NCBI GenBank assembly: GCA_027485795.1
Contig: JAIXQK010000182.1
Coordinates: 28,481 to 92,480 of the forward strand
Direction of reading: 5' to 3'
DNA from: Oxalobacteraceae bacterium
GTDB lineage: Bacteria; Pseudomonadota; Gammaproteobacteria; Burkholderiales; Burkholderiaceae_D
DNA: 64,000 nt
A program made the translations under genes and the position numbers. Of this stretch, positions 26,466 to 39,455 are shown piece after piece. Positions within the stretch are counted from its first letter, which is position 1. Each line of letters begins with the position of its first letter. The notes under the pieces are model-generated. The model did no database searches and was not told the origin of the DNA. It saw only the letters and a program-made list of their open reading frames with translations.

Positions 26466-26610
26466 GGTACTCGTGCGCTTTGAGAATCAAGGCCACCATG
26501 CGGTAGCTGCAGCGCGCGATTATCTGTTGGCGTTGCGCTTGTACTCAAGCGTCATACGCGGGATGGGCTTGGTTTGTTGTATGGATGCGGCAGATCAGCA
26601 ATGAAGCGGA

Positions 26611-27474
26611 TCAGCCAAGTGCGACGCCTGCGAACACGGCAGCGCCGAGCCAGTTGTTGTGACGAAATGCGGCGAAACAGCGCATGCGATCACGATCTCG
26701 AATCAGCAGGTAATGATAGGCCGCGATAGCAGCCGCAATGATGATGCCGAGATAAAACAACGGACCAAGTTGATAGCGGGCGCCCACCAGTGCGACCAGT
26801 ACAAGGTGAATGCCGTAGCACAGCATGACCGCGATCACATCGAAGCGGCCGAAGGTGATCGCCGACGTACGAATCCCGATAAGTAAATCATCATCACGGT
26901 CGACCATAGCGTACTCGGTGTCATAGGCCAGTGCCCAAAACACATTGGCGATCAGCAGTACCCAAGCCTCCAATGGCACTGTCGCCTGAACGGCGGCATA
27001 CGCCATCGGTATACCGAAACCGAATGCGATACCGAGATACGCTTGGGGCAGTGCGAAGAAACGTTTGAAGTAAGGGTAAGAGGCGGCGACCACCACGGCG
27101 AGTACCGACAGCTGTTTCGTCAGGCTATTCAAAGGCAGTATCAATGCAAAAGACAGCAAAGCGAGTACGCCTGCAACAACAATCGCTTCCCACGCTGCGA
27201 TGCGACCTGAGGTCAGCGGGCGTTCGGCAGTACGCTTGACGTGTCGATCGAACTCGCGATCGGCGAAGTCGTTGATAGCGCAGCCCGCTGATCGCATCAA
27301 TACGGTGCCCAGACTAAAAACAAGAACCAGCATCGGATCTGGGCGGCCGTTCGATGCCAACCACAGCGCTGAGAGCGTTGGCCACAGCAACAGCAAGCTA
27401 CCGATGGGTTTGTCGAGCCGGACAAGCTGCGCGTAGAGTTTGAGCTTTGGCAGCAGATGGGTGGTCGTGATCAT
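26611..27474 (-). CDS. ubiA: 4-hydroxybenzoate octaprenyltransferase
   Basis: Integral membrane prenyltransferase, 287 residues and about eight helices, that attaches the polyprenyl tail to 4-hydroxybenzoate in ubiquinone synthesis. Both catalytic Asp-rich motifs are present: NDFADREFD near 68-76 (followed by [13 protein letters not shown]) and [12 protein letters not shown] near 185-196. It uses chains extended from the farnesyl diphosphate made by ispA. ubiH, a later step, lies 18 kb away. On the minus strand it follows recG and oxyR. Confidence 0.95.
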   Translation of the reverse strand: MITTTHLLPKLKLYAQLVRLDKPIGSLLLLWPTLSALWLASNGRPDPMLVLVFSLGTVLMRSAGCAINDFADREFDRHVKRTAERPLTSGRIAAWEAIVVAGVLALLSFALILPLNSLTKQLSVLAVVVAASYPYFKRFFALPQAYLGIAFGFGIPMAYAAVQATVPLEAWVLLIANVFWALAYDTEYAMVDRDDDLLIGIRTSAITFGRFDVIAVMLCYGIHLVLVALVGARYQLGPLFYLGIIIAAAIAAYHYLLIRDRDRMRCFAAFRHNNWLGAAVFAGVALG

Positions 27475-27498
27475 TTGCGCTAGTGTAGCGCGGGACGA

Positions 27499-28446
27499 TT
27501 AGTGCTCGGCTTGACGCGCTTCTGGCAGCATTGTGACGCCATTGAGTGTGCAGGACAGCACGATCTTGCGGATCGCATCAATCGCACCCTGACGTGTGAA
27601 GCTTTTGCGCCAAGCGATCACCACACGACGTGATGGCGGTGGATTATCGAAGGGAAGGTAGCGCAGGATATCGTCGGCACCTGCGCTCGCGGGTACCGAT
27701 GCCTTGGGCAATACGGTGATACCGATACCGGAGGCGACCATGTGACGAATGGTTTCCAGTGAAGAGCCTTCAAAGGTGCGCGCGATACCGCCACCCGAGG
27801 TCGAGTAGCGCGACATCTCGGGGCAGACCTCTAGTACTTGATCACGGAAGCAGTGCCCAGCGCCTAGCAGCAACATCGTCTCGTTCTTCAGTTCTTCTGC
27901 GCTGATACTTGCCCGATTACACCAGTGATGATTGCGCGGAATCGCTACCATGAAGGGTTCATCGTAGAGCGCTTGCACCATCAGGCCCTGATCATTGAAT
28001 GGCAGCGCCAAGATAGCGGCATCCAGCTCGCCTGAGCGCAATAATTCCAGCAGTTTGACGGTGAAATTTTCTTGTAGCACCAGTGGCATCTGCGGCACCT
28101 GCTCGATCAGCTTGGGTACCAGCTGCGGCAGCAAATAAGGTGCGATGGTGTAAATCACCCCAACCCGCAGCGGACCGACGAGAGGGTCTTTATTCTGATT
28201 CGCGATGTTCTTGATGTAAGACGTTTGCTCCAGCACATGCTCGGCTTGCGCAATGATTTGCACCCCGATCGGGGTCACCGTGATTTCAGAGCCGCCGCGT
28301 TCGAAAATAGGGACGCCCAGTTCGTCTTCTAGTTTCTTGATTGCTACCGAGAGTGTGGGCTGGGCGACGAAACAAGCCTCAGCGGCGCGACCGAAATGCT
28401 TCTCCCGCGCCACTGCAACAATGTATTTCAGTTCCGTTAATGTCAT
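27499..28446 (-). CDS. oxyR: Hydrogen-peroxide sensor OxyR (LysR family)
   Basis: Peroxide-responsive activator of 315 residues. LysR-type helix-turn-helix at 1-60 (KHFGRAAEACFVAQPTLSVA). The redox pair is conserved at exactly the E. coli positions: Cys199 in GAGHC-FRDQ and Cys208 nine residues on, which form the activating disulfide. The ATG at 28446 gives numbering that matches E. coli, supporting the start. It lies 49 bp after recG and 24 bp before ubiA on the same strand. Its targets cannot be told from here, though the gpx gene is a reasonable one. Confidence 0.95.
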   Translation of the reverse strand: MTLTELKYIVAVAREKHFGRAAEACFVAQPTLSVAIKKLEDELGVPIFERGGSEITVTPIGVQIIAQAEHVLEQTSYIKNIANQNKDPLVGPLRVGVIYTIAPYLLPQLVPKLIEQVPQMPLVLQENFTVKLLELLRSGELDAAILALPFNDQGLMVQALYDEPFMVAIPRNHHWCNRASISAEELKNETMLLLGAGHCFRDQVLEVCPEMSRYSTSGGGIARTFEGSSLETIRHMVASGIGITVLPKASVPASAGADDILRYLPFDNPPPSRRVVIAWRKSFTRQGAIDAIRKIVLSCTLNGVTMLPEARQAEH

Positions 28447-28495
28447 GCCTTAGAGTGTCGCATAAATTTATAACCATACTGAAGCTAAGAATCAT

Positions 28496-30550
28496 TTAGA
28501 CGCGTAAAAATTCTTCCCGCGCACCCAGCCAGCGCGCTAAATGCGCCTCTGCCACGGTGGGTTGCTGCGCTAGCAGCGTCGTCGCAAGGTCGCGCGCACG
28601 CTCGACCAGCCACTGATCTTTCTCCAGGTCCAAAAAGCGCAGCATGGCTTGACCAGACTGGCGTGCACCAAGGAACTCGCCCGGCCCACGAATCTCGAGA
28701 TCGCGCCGTGCGATCTCGAAACCGTCGCTGCTCTCGCGCATGATCGTGAGTCGCTGCTTTGCGATGGGGCCGAGCGGGCCTTGGTACATCAACAGGCAGA
28801 CGCTGGCGGCTGCGCCACGGCCGACCCGCCCCCGAAGCTGATGAAGCTGTGACAATCCGAAGCGCTCAGCATGCTCGATCACCATCAGCGAAGCATTTGG
28901 CACATCGACGCCGACCTCAATCACTGTGGTGGCCACCAGCACGTGAATCTGGCCCTGTGCGAAGGCCTCCATGGTTGCCTGCTTTTCTGCTGGTTTTAGA
29001 CGGCCGTGCACTAGCCCAACACGCAGATCTGGCAGTGCCGCCGATAACATTGCATGTGTTTCGGTGGCTGTTTGCAGTTGTAGCGCCTCCGACTCTTCAA
29101 TCAAGGGGCAAACCCAGTACACCTGCCGACCCTCGAGGGCGGCAGCGTGGACTCTTTCTATGACCTCTTCGCGTCGCTCCTGCGCCACCAGGCGGGTCAC
29201 GATCGGCGTGCGACCCGGCGGCAAGGCATCGATCACCGAGACTTCGAGATCTGCAAAGTAGGTCATGGCCAAGGTACGTGGGATAGGCGTGGCCGACATC
29301 ATCAGCTGATGCGGCACGCTGGCGATACCCTTGTTGCGCAGCGTGAGTCGTTGGGCGACGCCAAAGCGATGCTGTTCGTCGACGATGACCAGACCCAGCT
29401 GGGCGAACGCCACCTCTTGCTGAATCAGCGCATGCGTACCAACCACCAGCCTTGCTGCACCGGATTCAATCTCGAGCTTGGCCGCTTCCTTCTCGCGCTT
29501 GCGCAAGCTGCCCGTGAGCCAGGCCACCTTCACACCGAGCGGCGTTAGCCAGCCCTCGATCTTGCGAAAGTGCTGCTCCGCCAAAATTTCGGTCGGTGCC
29601 ATCAGTGCGGCCTGGTAGCCGCTATCAATCGCTTGGGCGGCCGCGAGTGCAGCGACAACGGTTTTGCCGCTGCCGACGTCGCCTTGCAGCAGCCGCTGCA
29701 TGGGGTAGGCCTGGCGCAAGTCTGCGCGAATTTCTTCCAGCACGCGTTGCTGAGCCGATGTCAGGCTGAAGGGTAGTGAACGAAGCAAAGCCTCGGACAG
29801 TGCGCCCACCAGCGGCAGCACCGGCGCGCCCTGTTGGCGTCGCGCGGCTTGCGCCCGCTTCATCGATAACTGCTGCGCCAGTACCTCATCGAATTTCACA
29901 CGTGTCCATGCCGGGTGGGTACGTTCCAGCAGGGCGTTGGCATCGATATCGGGTGGCGGGTTATGCAGCAACCTGATGGCGGATTCGAACTCCATCAGCT
30001 TGAGCGACACACGTAGCTGCTCGGGCAGGGAATCCTGCCAGTCGATACGTTGCATGGCGTCGGCGATGGTTTTGCGTAGTACTGACTGCGACAAGCCCTC
30101 GCCGGCAGCGTAGACTGGGGTCAGCGCTTGTGGCAGCGGTGTGCCGGGCTCGACGACTTTCACGGTGGGGTGCACCATCTCATCACCGAAGAAGCCATGT
30201 CGCATCTCGCCACGAATCCGCAGTCGCTTACCGATGGCCATCTGCGTTACTTGGCTACCGTAGAAATTCAGAAAGCGCAGAGTGAGCATGCCGCTGTCAT
30301 CTCGGACTTTGACGACTAACTGCCGGCGCGGGCGGTACTGCACATCACAGTCAGTCACCACTGCTTCCACTTGTACGGTCGACCCATGCAGCCGTGCAGC
30401 GTCGTGGATGCTCAAAAGTTGCGTTTCGTCCTCATAGCGCATGGGCAGGTGCAACACCCGAGCGCTGTCGGTCGATAGACCCAGACGTGCCAAGCGATCA
30501 GAAAGACGCAGGCTCTTCTGGGGAGACGTTTTTTTCTTGGCGTTGGGCAT
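28496..30550 (-). CDS. recG: ATP-dependent DNA helicase RecG
   Basis: Branch-migrating helicase (684 residues) that remodels stalled forks and Holliday junctions. The N-terminal wedge/OB domain contains VQYRPRRQLVVKVRDDSG. The helicase core has Walker A LLQGDVGSGKTVVA, DEQHRFG (motif II, DExH type), SATPIPRTLA (motif III) and VIEVGVDVPNA and QLRGRVGRG (motifs V and VI). The start at 30550 (MPNAKKK) is preferred to the frame start at 30613. Divergent from queA with a 165-bp gap. Confidence 0.97.
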   Translation of the reverse strand: MPNAKKKTSPQKSLRLSDRLARLGLSTDSARVLHLPMRYEDETQLLSIHDAARLHGSTVQVEAVVTDCDVQYRPRRQLVVKVRDDSGMLTLRFLNFYGSQVTQMAIGKRLRIRGEMRHGFFGDEMVHPTVKVVEPGTPLPQALTPVYAAGEGLSQSVLRKTIADAMQRIDWQDSLPEQLRVSLKLMEFESAIRLLHNPPPDIDANALLERTHPAWTRVKFDEVLAQQLSMKRAQAARRQQGAPVLPLVGALSEALLRSLPFSLTSAQQRVLEEIRADLRQAYPMQRLLQGDVGSGKTVVAALAAAQAIDSGYQAALMAPTEILAEQHFRKIEGWLTPLGVKVAWLTGSLRKREKEAAKLEIESGAARLVVGTHALIQQEVAFAQLGLVIVDEQHRFGVAQRLTLRNKGIASVPHQLMMSATPIPRTLAMTYFADLEVSVIDALPPGRTPIVTRLVAQERREEVIERVHAAALEGRQVYWVCPLIEESEALQLQTATETHAMLSAALPDLRVGLVHGRLKPAEKQATMEAFAQGQIHVLVATTVIEVGVDVPNASLMVIEHAERFGLSQLHQLRGRVGRGAAASVCLLMYQGPLGPIAKQRLTIMRESSDGFEIARRDLEIRGPGEFLGARQSGQAMLRFLDLEKDQWLVERARDLATTLLAQQPTVAEAHLARWLGAREEFLRV

Positions 30551-30715
30551 CGGTGCAGTAGGCAAGCGAAGCGTAGAATACCGGCTTTTACAATACCTAC
30601 CCTGGCGAACCACCGTATAGATCCGTGACCACTGCCGGTCTCACGCTGCTGATGACCCTACTGCGCACGGTAATCGGATCTACACTCAGCGCTGTCGCCA
30701 TGTTTTTCATTCCCA

Positions 30716-32862
<2,147 letters not shown>

Positions 32863-33008
32863 CCTTTTGGGTTCGGTCAACACGAGCGCTGGGCGTCACC
32901 ACGTGGACTTGGCCCTGAGGGTTTCCCGATGCTAGCGGGGCAGCGCGTCGAGCAAGCAGCCGATGTTAAAATCGTGGGTTATTAAAAAATTCTTTGCAGG
33001 AGCGATTC

Positions 33009-33338
33009 ATGTTCATTTCTAATGCATATGCGCAGGCGGCCGCACCGGCGGGCGGCGCGGGCGGTGGTCTGCTGGGTCTGTTGCCGATCATCCTGATGTT
33101 TGTGGTGCTGTATTTCCTGATGATTCGTCCCCAGATGAAGCGTCAGAAAGAGCAGAAAGCGATGATCGACGCGCTGGGCAAGGGTGATGAAGTGGTCAGT
33201 GCTGGTGGCGTGGTTGGTCGGGTGACCAAAGTCGGCGATGCCTACATCACGCTGGAAGTGGCAGAGGGTACCGAGATCATCCTGCAGAAGGCGGCAGTGA
33301 CGCTGCTGCTGCCGAAAGGCACGATCAAGACGCTCTGA
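33009..33338 (+). CDS. yajC: Preprotein translocase subunit YajC
   Basis: Small single-helix membrane protein (109 residues) that associates with SecDF and SecYEG. The N-terminal membrane segment (LLGLLPIILMFVVLYFLMI) is followed by the family signature RPQMKRQKEQKAMIDAL and a compact basic domain (VSAGGVVGRVTKV). The start at 33009 has CAGGAG 7 bases upstream. An intrinsic terminator follows it, before secD. Confidence 0.96.
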   Translation: MFISNAYAQAAAPAGGAGGGLLGLLPIILMFVVLYFLMIRPQMKRQKEQKAMIDALGKGDEVVSAGGVVGRVTKVGDAYITLEVAEGTEIILQKAAVTLLLPKGTIKTL

Positions 33339-33357
33339 GCGTCGGTCTTATTCCCAG

Positions 33358-33382
33358 TCCGGCACAGGTTGCCGGATTTTTT
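33358..33382 (+). terminator. Intrinsic terminator between yajC and secD
   Basis: Stem TCCGGC / GCCGGA with a 7-base loop, followed directly by T6. It lies within the yajC-secDF run, so it probably lowers secDF expression from the upstream promoter, or secDF has its own promoter. Confidence 0.75.
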
Positions 33383-33400
33383 CATTTTAAGTAGCTCACC

Positions 33401-35260
33401 ATGAATCGTTATCCCCTCTGGAAATACTTGTTGATTGCGCTGGTGCTGGCGATGGGCGTGCTGTATACCGTGCCCAATTTCTTCGGTGAGTCACCGGCGG
33501 TGCAGATCAGCAGCGCAAAAGCGACTTTGAAGCTGGGCCCGGATGCAGTGGGGCGTGTCCAGCAGGCGCTGGAAAGCGCGGGCGTGCGTGCCGAGGGTTC
33601 CTTCTACGAAGATCTGGGTAACAACGGTACCGTGCGTGTGCGTTTCGCCAATACCGATCTCCAATTCAAGGCTAAGACCGTTCTTGAGCAGGCCTTGAAC
33701 AAAGACCCAGGTGATCCGAGTTATCTGGTGGCGTTCAATCTGCTGCCAAACACGCCGACATGGCTGCAATCCTTGCACGCACTGCCGATGTATCTGGGGC
33801 TCGATCTGCGCGGCGGCGTGCACTTTCTGATGCAGGTGGATACGCGTGCAGTCACTGCAAAGCGAATTCAATCAACCCAGATTGCCGTGCGTTCGCAGCT
33901 GGTCGAGAAAAAGCTTCGCTTTGCCGGTATCTCGCGCATCGGCGATGTGATCGAGATTCGTTTTCGCGATCGTGAGACCTTGGATGCAGCGAGCGGCGTA
34001 CTGAGCAGCCAGATGCCTGAGCTGGCGCTGGCCGAGGAGTCGGATGCGGAAGCTTTGAAGCTAGTCGCTCGTCTTAGCCCGGTGGCGATGAAGCAGACAC
34101 TGGAAGAGGCTGTACAGCAGAATATCTCGACGCTCTCGAAGCGTGTCAACGAGCTTGGCGTGGCCGAGCCGATTATCCAGCGACAAGGTGCAGATCGTAT
34201 CGTGGTGCAGTTGCCCGGTGTGCAGGATGTGTCACGGGCAAAAGACATCATCGGGCGTACGGCAACGCTTGAGGTTCGCATGGTGGACGAGTCCGTACAG
34301 CGCGGTACCGAAGAAAGTGCAGTAGTGGCACCAGGCTCCGAGCTATTCAAAGTAGGCAAAGGTGCGCCGGTGGTGTTGTACAAAGACCCGGTCATCACCG
34401 GTGACTATATTTCCAATGCGGGTGCAGCATTCGACCAGAACCAGCAGCCTGCGGTAGGGATCGACTTGAATGGTGATGGTGGCCGCAAAATGCGCGAGGC
34501 TACCCGCAACAAGATCGGCAAACTGATGGCGATCGTGTTGTTTGAAAAAGGTAAGGGAGAAGTACTGACCGTCGCCAGTATTCGCGACGAACTCGGTTCA
34601 CGTTTCCAAATTACCGGTATGGAGTCGCCGGCTGCCGCCACTGATCTGGCGCTATTGCTGCGTGCTGGCTCACTCGCTGCCCCGATGGAGATTATCGAAG
34701 AGCGCACCATAGGACCACAGCTCGGCGCTGAAAACATCGCCAAGGGGTTCAGCTCGACGCTCTACGGATTCGCAGCGATCGCGGTGTTCATGATGGCGTA
34801 CTACCTGTTGTTTGGTGCATTCAGTATGTTCGCCCTTGCAGTTAACGTGATGCTGCTGATCGCGCTGCTGTCGCTACTACAGGCAACCCTGACCTTACCG
34901 GGTATTGCCGCGATTGCGCTAACGCTCGGTATGGCGATTGATGCCAACGTACTGATCAATGAGCGTATCCGAGAAGAGCTACGTAACGGGAACAGCCCGC
35001 AAGCGTCGATTGCGGCCGGCTTCGAGCGCGCTTGGGCCACTATTCTCGACTCGAACGTGACGACGCTGATCGCTGGACTTGCCTTGCTGATTTTTGGTTC
35101 GGGCCCCATTCGCGGTTTCGCTGTGGTGCACTGTCTCGGTATCCTGACCTCGATGTTCTCAGCGGTCGTGGTGGCGCGTGCGCTGGCCAACTTGTGGTAC
35201 GGACGTCGCAAGAAACTTAGCAGCATATCGATCGGACAAGTCTGGAAACCGAGCGAATAA
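33401..35260 (+). CDS. secD: Protein translocase subunit SecD
   Basis: Membrane component (619 residues) that uses the proton gradient to pull exported proteins through SecYEG on the periplasmic side. First membrane helix at about 5-26, the conserved LGLDLRGGVHFLMQVD (D1 motif) near 130, a long periplasmic domain, then five helices from about 455 with the AIDANVLINERIREE motif (D4) near 507. Starts 62 bp after yajC, past a terminator. secF follows 24 bp after its stop. Confidence 0.98.
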   Translation: MNRYPLWKYLLIALVLAMGVLYTVPNFFGESPAVQISSAKATLKLGPDAVGRVQQALESAGVRAEGSFYEDLGNNGTVRVRFANTDLQFKAKTVLEQALNKDPGDPSYLVAFNLLPNTPTWLQSLHALPMYLGLDLRGGVHFLMQVDTRAVTAKRIQSTQIAVRSQLVEKKLRFAGISRIGDVIEIRFRDRETLDAASGVLSSQMPELALAEESDAEALKLVARLSPVAMKQTLEEAVQQNISTLSKRVNELGVAEPIIQRQGADRIVVQLPGVQDVSRAKDIIGRTATLEVRMVDESVQRGTEESAVVAPGSELFKVGKGAPVVLYKDPVITGDYISNAGAAFDQNQQPAVGIDLNGDGGRKMREATRNKIGKLMAIVLFEKGKGEVLTVASIRDELGSRFQITGMESPAAATDLALLLRAGSLAAPMEIIEERTIGPQLGAENIAKGFSSTLYGFAAIAVFMMAYYLLFGAFSMFALAVNVMLLIALLSLLQATLTLPGIAAIALTLGMAIDANVLINERIREELRNGNSPQASIAAGFERAWATILDSNVTTLIAGLALLIFGSGPIRGFAVVHCLGILTSMFSAVVVARALANLWYGRRKKLSSISIGQVWKPSE

Positions 35261-35284
35261 TTCGCGGCGACCAAGGAGACCAAC

Positions 35285-36229
35285 ATGGAATTTTTCCGGA
35301 TTAAACGCGACATCCCTTTCATGCGCCACGCGCTGGTGTTCAATGCCATCTCGGCGCTGACCTTTGCGGCGGCAGTATTTTTCTTGTTTGCGAAGGGCCT
35401 GCACCTGTCGATCGAGTTCACCGGCGGTACGGTGATGGAAGTGGCTTACACCAAGCCTGCCGATCTCGAAGCGATTCGCAAGACCGTGACCGAACTTGGC
35501 TATGCCGATAGTCAGGTGCAGAGTTTTGGTACCGCGCAAGATGTGCTGATTCGCTTGCCTCTGCAAGGAGGCGCCAGCTCAGCCCAAGTCAGCACCAAGG
35601 TAATTGATGCGTTGAAGGCGGCTGATCCTACAGTTGCTTTGCAGCGTGTCGAGTTTGTGGGGCCACAGGTCGGTGAAGAACTTGCACATGATGGCCTGAC
35701 CGCATTAGCCTTTGTGGTAGTCGGCATCATGATTTACCTCGCGTTTCGTTTCGAGTGGAAATTCGCCGTCGCCGCAATCATCGCCAACTTGCATGATGTG
35801 ATTATCATCCTTGGCTTTTTCGCTTTTTTCCAATGGGAGTTTTCGCTCACGGTATTAGCCGCAGTGCTAGCGGTATTGGGTTACTCCGTGAATGAATCAG
35901 TGGTGGTGTTCGATCGAGTGCGTGAAGCATTCCGCGATCGCCGCTTCGGTAAACTCAATACACCCGAGGTGCTGAATCACGCCATCACCAGCACAATTTC
36001 ACGTACCGTAATCACCCATGGATCGACACAGCTGATGGTGCTATCGATGTTGATCTTTGGTGGACCAACCTTGCACTATTTCGCGATGGCGCTGACTATC
36101 GGTATCTTGTTCGGTATTTACTCGTCAGTTTTCGTTGCGGCCGCAGTCGCCATGTGGCTGGGCGTGAAGCGCGAGGATCTGCTGAAACCAGTGAAGGTTA
36201 AGGACGACACCGACGGCGCAGTCGTCTAA
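35285..36229 (+). CDS. secF: Protein translocase subunit SecF
   Basis: Partner of SecD, 314 residues, six membrane helices. The N-terminal helix is followed by the periplasmic signature LSIEFTGGTVMEV near 40, and the C-terminal half has VVLGYSVNESVVVFDRVRE-type D4 sequence (seen as LGYSVNESVVVFDRVREA) near 195-212. GGAGA lies upstream of the ATG. After the stop the 92-bp tandem repeat array begins within 14 bases, and purB comes in from the other side. Confidence 0.97.
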   Translation: MEFFRIKRDIPFMRHALVFNAISALTFAAAVFFLFAKGLHLSIEFTGGTVMEVAYTKPADLEAIRKTVTELGYADSQVQSFGTAQDVLIRLPLQGGASSAQVSTKVIDALKAADPTVALQRVEFVGPQVGEELAHDGLTALAFVVVGIMIYLAFRFEWKFAVAAIIANLHDVIIILGFFAFFQWEFSLTVLAAVLAVLGYSVNESVVVFDRVREAFRDRRFGKLNTPEVLNHAITSTISRTVITHGSTQLMVLSMLIFGGPTLHYFAMALTIGILFGIYSSVFVAAAVAMWLGVKREDLLKPVKVKDDTDGAVV

Positions 36230-36243
36230 AGCTGGCCAAAAAC

Positions 36244-36555
36244 GTCGCTGGCGTTGTTGGTCGCGCCTCGCCGTACGTCAAGTACTGTCTTCGACGCGCC
36301 CGCCTAGCCAGCGACGTTCTTACGCTGGGAGAGGAGTCGCTGGCGTTGTTGGTCGAGCCTCGCCGTACGTCAAGTACTGTCTTCGACGCGCCCGCCTAGC
36401 CAACGACGTTCTTACGCTGGGAGAGGAGTCGCTGGCGTTGTTGGTCGCGCCTCGCCGTACGTCAAGTACTGTCTTCGACGCGCCCGCCTAGCCAACGACG
36501 TTCTTACGCTGGGAGAGGAGTCGCTGGCGTTGTTGGTCGCAGCTCGCCTTACGTC
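36244..36555 (+). repeat. Tandem array of 92-bp palindromic units (type B element)
   Basis: Three full units start at 36244, 36336 and 36428 and a fourth, cut short, at 36520; spacing is exactly 92 bp. Each unit has a 72-bp palindrome-ended part (arms GTCGCTGGC and GCCAGCGAC in unit 1; GCCAACGAC in units 2 and 3) around the core CCGTACGTCAAGTACTGTCT, plus a 20-bp spacer ending GGGAGAGGA. The units are nearly identical, pointing to recent duplication. The array fills almost all of the 330-bp gap between the stops of secF and purB. No gene is seen in it. Confidence 0.92.
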
Positions 36556-36559
36556 TTCT

Positions 36560-37996
<1,437 letters not shown>

Positions 37997-38011
37997 TCAA
38001 AATTTTGCCAA

Positions 38012-38020
38012 TGATATAAT
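38012..38020 (+). promoter_or_regulatory. Extended -10 promoter of the GST gene
   Basis: TGA-TATAAT: an extended -10 (TG, one base, perfect TATAAT) 29 bases ahead of the ATG at 38050. No good -35 lies at the usual distance, which an extended -10 can tolerate. Confidence 0.6.
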
Positions 38021-38049
38021 TTTTGCCTAATCCACAAGTGTGATCCGCG

Positions 38050-38661
38050 ATGAAGCTGATTGGTTCGCTGGCGAGTCCTTATGTGCGCAAAGTGCGCGTG
38101 GTAATGGCGGAAAAGAAGCTCGACTATGAGTTGGTGCTGGAGGACGTTTGGTCGGCCGATACCACCATTTTCCAATCAAACCCCTTGGGTAAAGTGCCTT
38201 GCCTGGTGATGGAAGATGGCGGGGCGATGTTTGACTCACGCGTGATTGTCGAATACCTCGACACCATGTCGCCGGTTGGCAAGCTGATTCCAGTGGCAGG
38301 CCGAGAGCGCGCTAGTGTCAAGGTGTGGGAGGCCTTGGCGGATGGCGTTGCGGATGCTGGCATTCTCGCGCGTCTGGAGCGCATTCAACGCCCCCCGTCT
38401 CAGCAAAGCGAGGCCTGGGTTCAGCGGCAGCTCGATAAAATTCGACATGGAACACGTGCCATGGCTTTGGCATTGGGCGATCATCCGTTTTGCGCCGGTA
38501 AGCAATTCTCGCTGGCTGATGTGGCCACGGGCTGTACGCTGGGCTGGATTGCTTTCCGTTTCCCTGAAATCGATTGGCGGGGTGAGCACCCGAATTTGGC
38601 GCGGCTGTTCGATAAACTGTCTGAACGTCCTTCATTCAAGGAGACTGTGCCCATTGCCTGA
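38050..38661 (+). CDS. Glutathione S-transferase family protein, YibF-like
   Basis: Cytosolic GST-fold protein of 203 residues. The thioredoxin-like N-terminal domain has MKLIGSLASPYVRKVRVVM, with NPLGKVPCLV and the cis-Pro loop, then FDSRVIVEYLD at 63-73. The helical C-terminal domain includes LADGVADAGI and FSLADVATGCTLGW. The pattern closely follows E. coli YibF, whose substrate is not established. It is divergent from purB and convergent with bfr across a strong terminator. Confidence 0.9.
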   Translation: MKLIGSLASPYVRKVRVVMAEKKLDYELVLEDVWSADTTIFQSNPLGKVPCLVMEDGGAMFDSRVIVEYLDTMSPVGKLIPVAGRERASVKVWEALADGVADAGILARLERIQRPPSQQSEAWVQRQLDKIRHGTRAMALALGDHPFCAGKQFSLADVATGCTLGWIAFRFPEIDWRGEHPNLARLFDKLSERPSFKETVPIA

Positions 38662-38675
38662 GCACGGCTTGCATG

Positions 38676-38705
38676 AAAAAAAGGAGCCTCTGGGGCTCCT
38701 TTTTT
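38676..38705. terminator. Bidirectional intrinsic terminator between GST gene and bfr
   Basis: AAGGAGCC-TCTGG-GGCTCCTT, a perfect 8-bp stem with a 5-base loop, flanked by A-run on the left and T-run on the right that extend the pairing. It serves two convergent genes and would terminate in both directions. Confidence 0.92.
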
Positions 38706-38734
38706 GTTGCTGCTTTTGTTGGCGACGCTGGTAT

Positions 38735-39208
38735 TTAGGCATCACCCATCTGCGATTGCAGATAGTTTTGCAGACCCACTTGCTCAATCAGTTCGATTTG
38801 CGTTTCTAGCCAATCGATATGCTCCTCGGTGTCGTCGAGAATATGCTCGAATAATTCACGCGAAATATAGTCACGAGCTTGTTCGCAAACCGAGATACCT
38901 TCTTTCAGTGTTTTCTGCGACGCGTATTCAAGTTGCAGATCGCAATTCAGCATCTCAGGAACATTTTCGCCGATCATTAACTTGTGCAAGGCTTGCAGGT
39001 TGGGCAGACCATCCAGCATCAGAATGCGCTCGATCAATTTGTCGGCATGCTTCATTTCACCGATGGATTCTTCGTACTCTTTCTTGCCGAGTTTCTCGAA
39101 ACCCCAGTGACGGTACACGCGAGCGTGCAAGAAGTACTGATTGATTGCGGTAAGTTCGTTGGTGAGCTGTTCGTTGAGCAGCTTGATGACGTTAGCGTCG
39201 CCCTTCAT
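38735..39208 (-). CDS. bfr: Bacterioferritin
   Basis: Haem-containing iron-storage protein, 157 residues, forming a 24-subunit shell. The ferroxidase ligands match E. coli numbering (Glu18, Glu51, His54, and later the EEHIDWLETQ Glu/His pair), and Met52, the haem ligand, is present in EMKHADK. Start at 39208 with AGAGG upstream; this reproduces E. coli numbering. bfd, whose product releases the stored iron, lies about 250 bp upstream on the same strand. Confidence 0.97.
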   Translation of the reverse strand: MKGDANVIKLLNEQLTNELTAINQYFLHARVYRHWGFEKLGKKEYEESIGEMKHADKLIERILMLDGLPNLQALHKLMIGENVPEMLNCDLQLEYASQKTLKEGISVCEQARDYISRELFEHILDDTEEHIDWLETQIELIEQVGLQNYLQSQMGDA

Positions 39209-39273
39209 GAGTGCCTCTTGCAAAGAAATTAAAGATGCGCGATGTTAACTCAGCAAGGGCCATTTGTTACCAA

Positions 39274-39304
39274 GGATGATTCATTTTGTTATTGGGAATC
39301 ATCC
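39274..39304. promoter_or_regulatory. Inverted repeat upstream of bfr
   Basis: GGATGATTC and GAATCATCC, a perfect 9-bp inverted repeat with a 13-base spacer, 65 bases ahead of bfr. AT-rich ATGATTC-type half-sites resemble iron-regulator sites, so it may be an operator. No full Fur consensus is present. Confidence 0.4.
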
Positions 39305-39455
39305 TCATTCGCATATGCGCGACATTGCATCAGAGGATGTTGTGATGCTTGCGCAAGTCGATTGACTCGGCGCGTCACAAAAAGGGGGAGGTAATACGAC
39401 TTGAGGGACGACAGCGCCTTGAATGGCGCAGTGGGTGGCGCGCTACTAAGGGGCT

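Noticed and set aside
36244..36555. CRISPR array
   Set aside because: Units are contiguous and near-identical with no variable spacers, and there are no cas genes.
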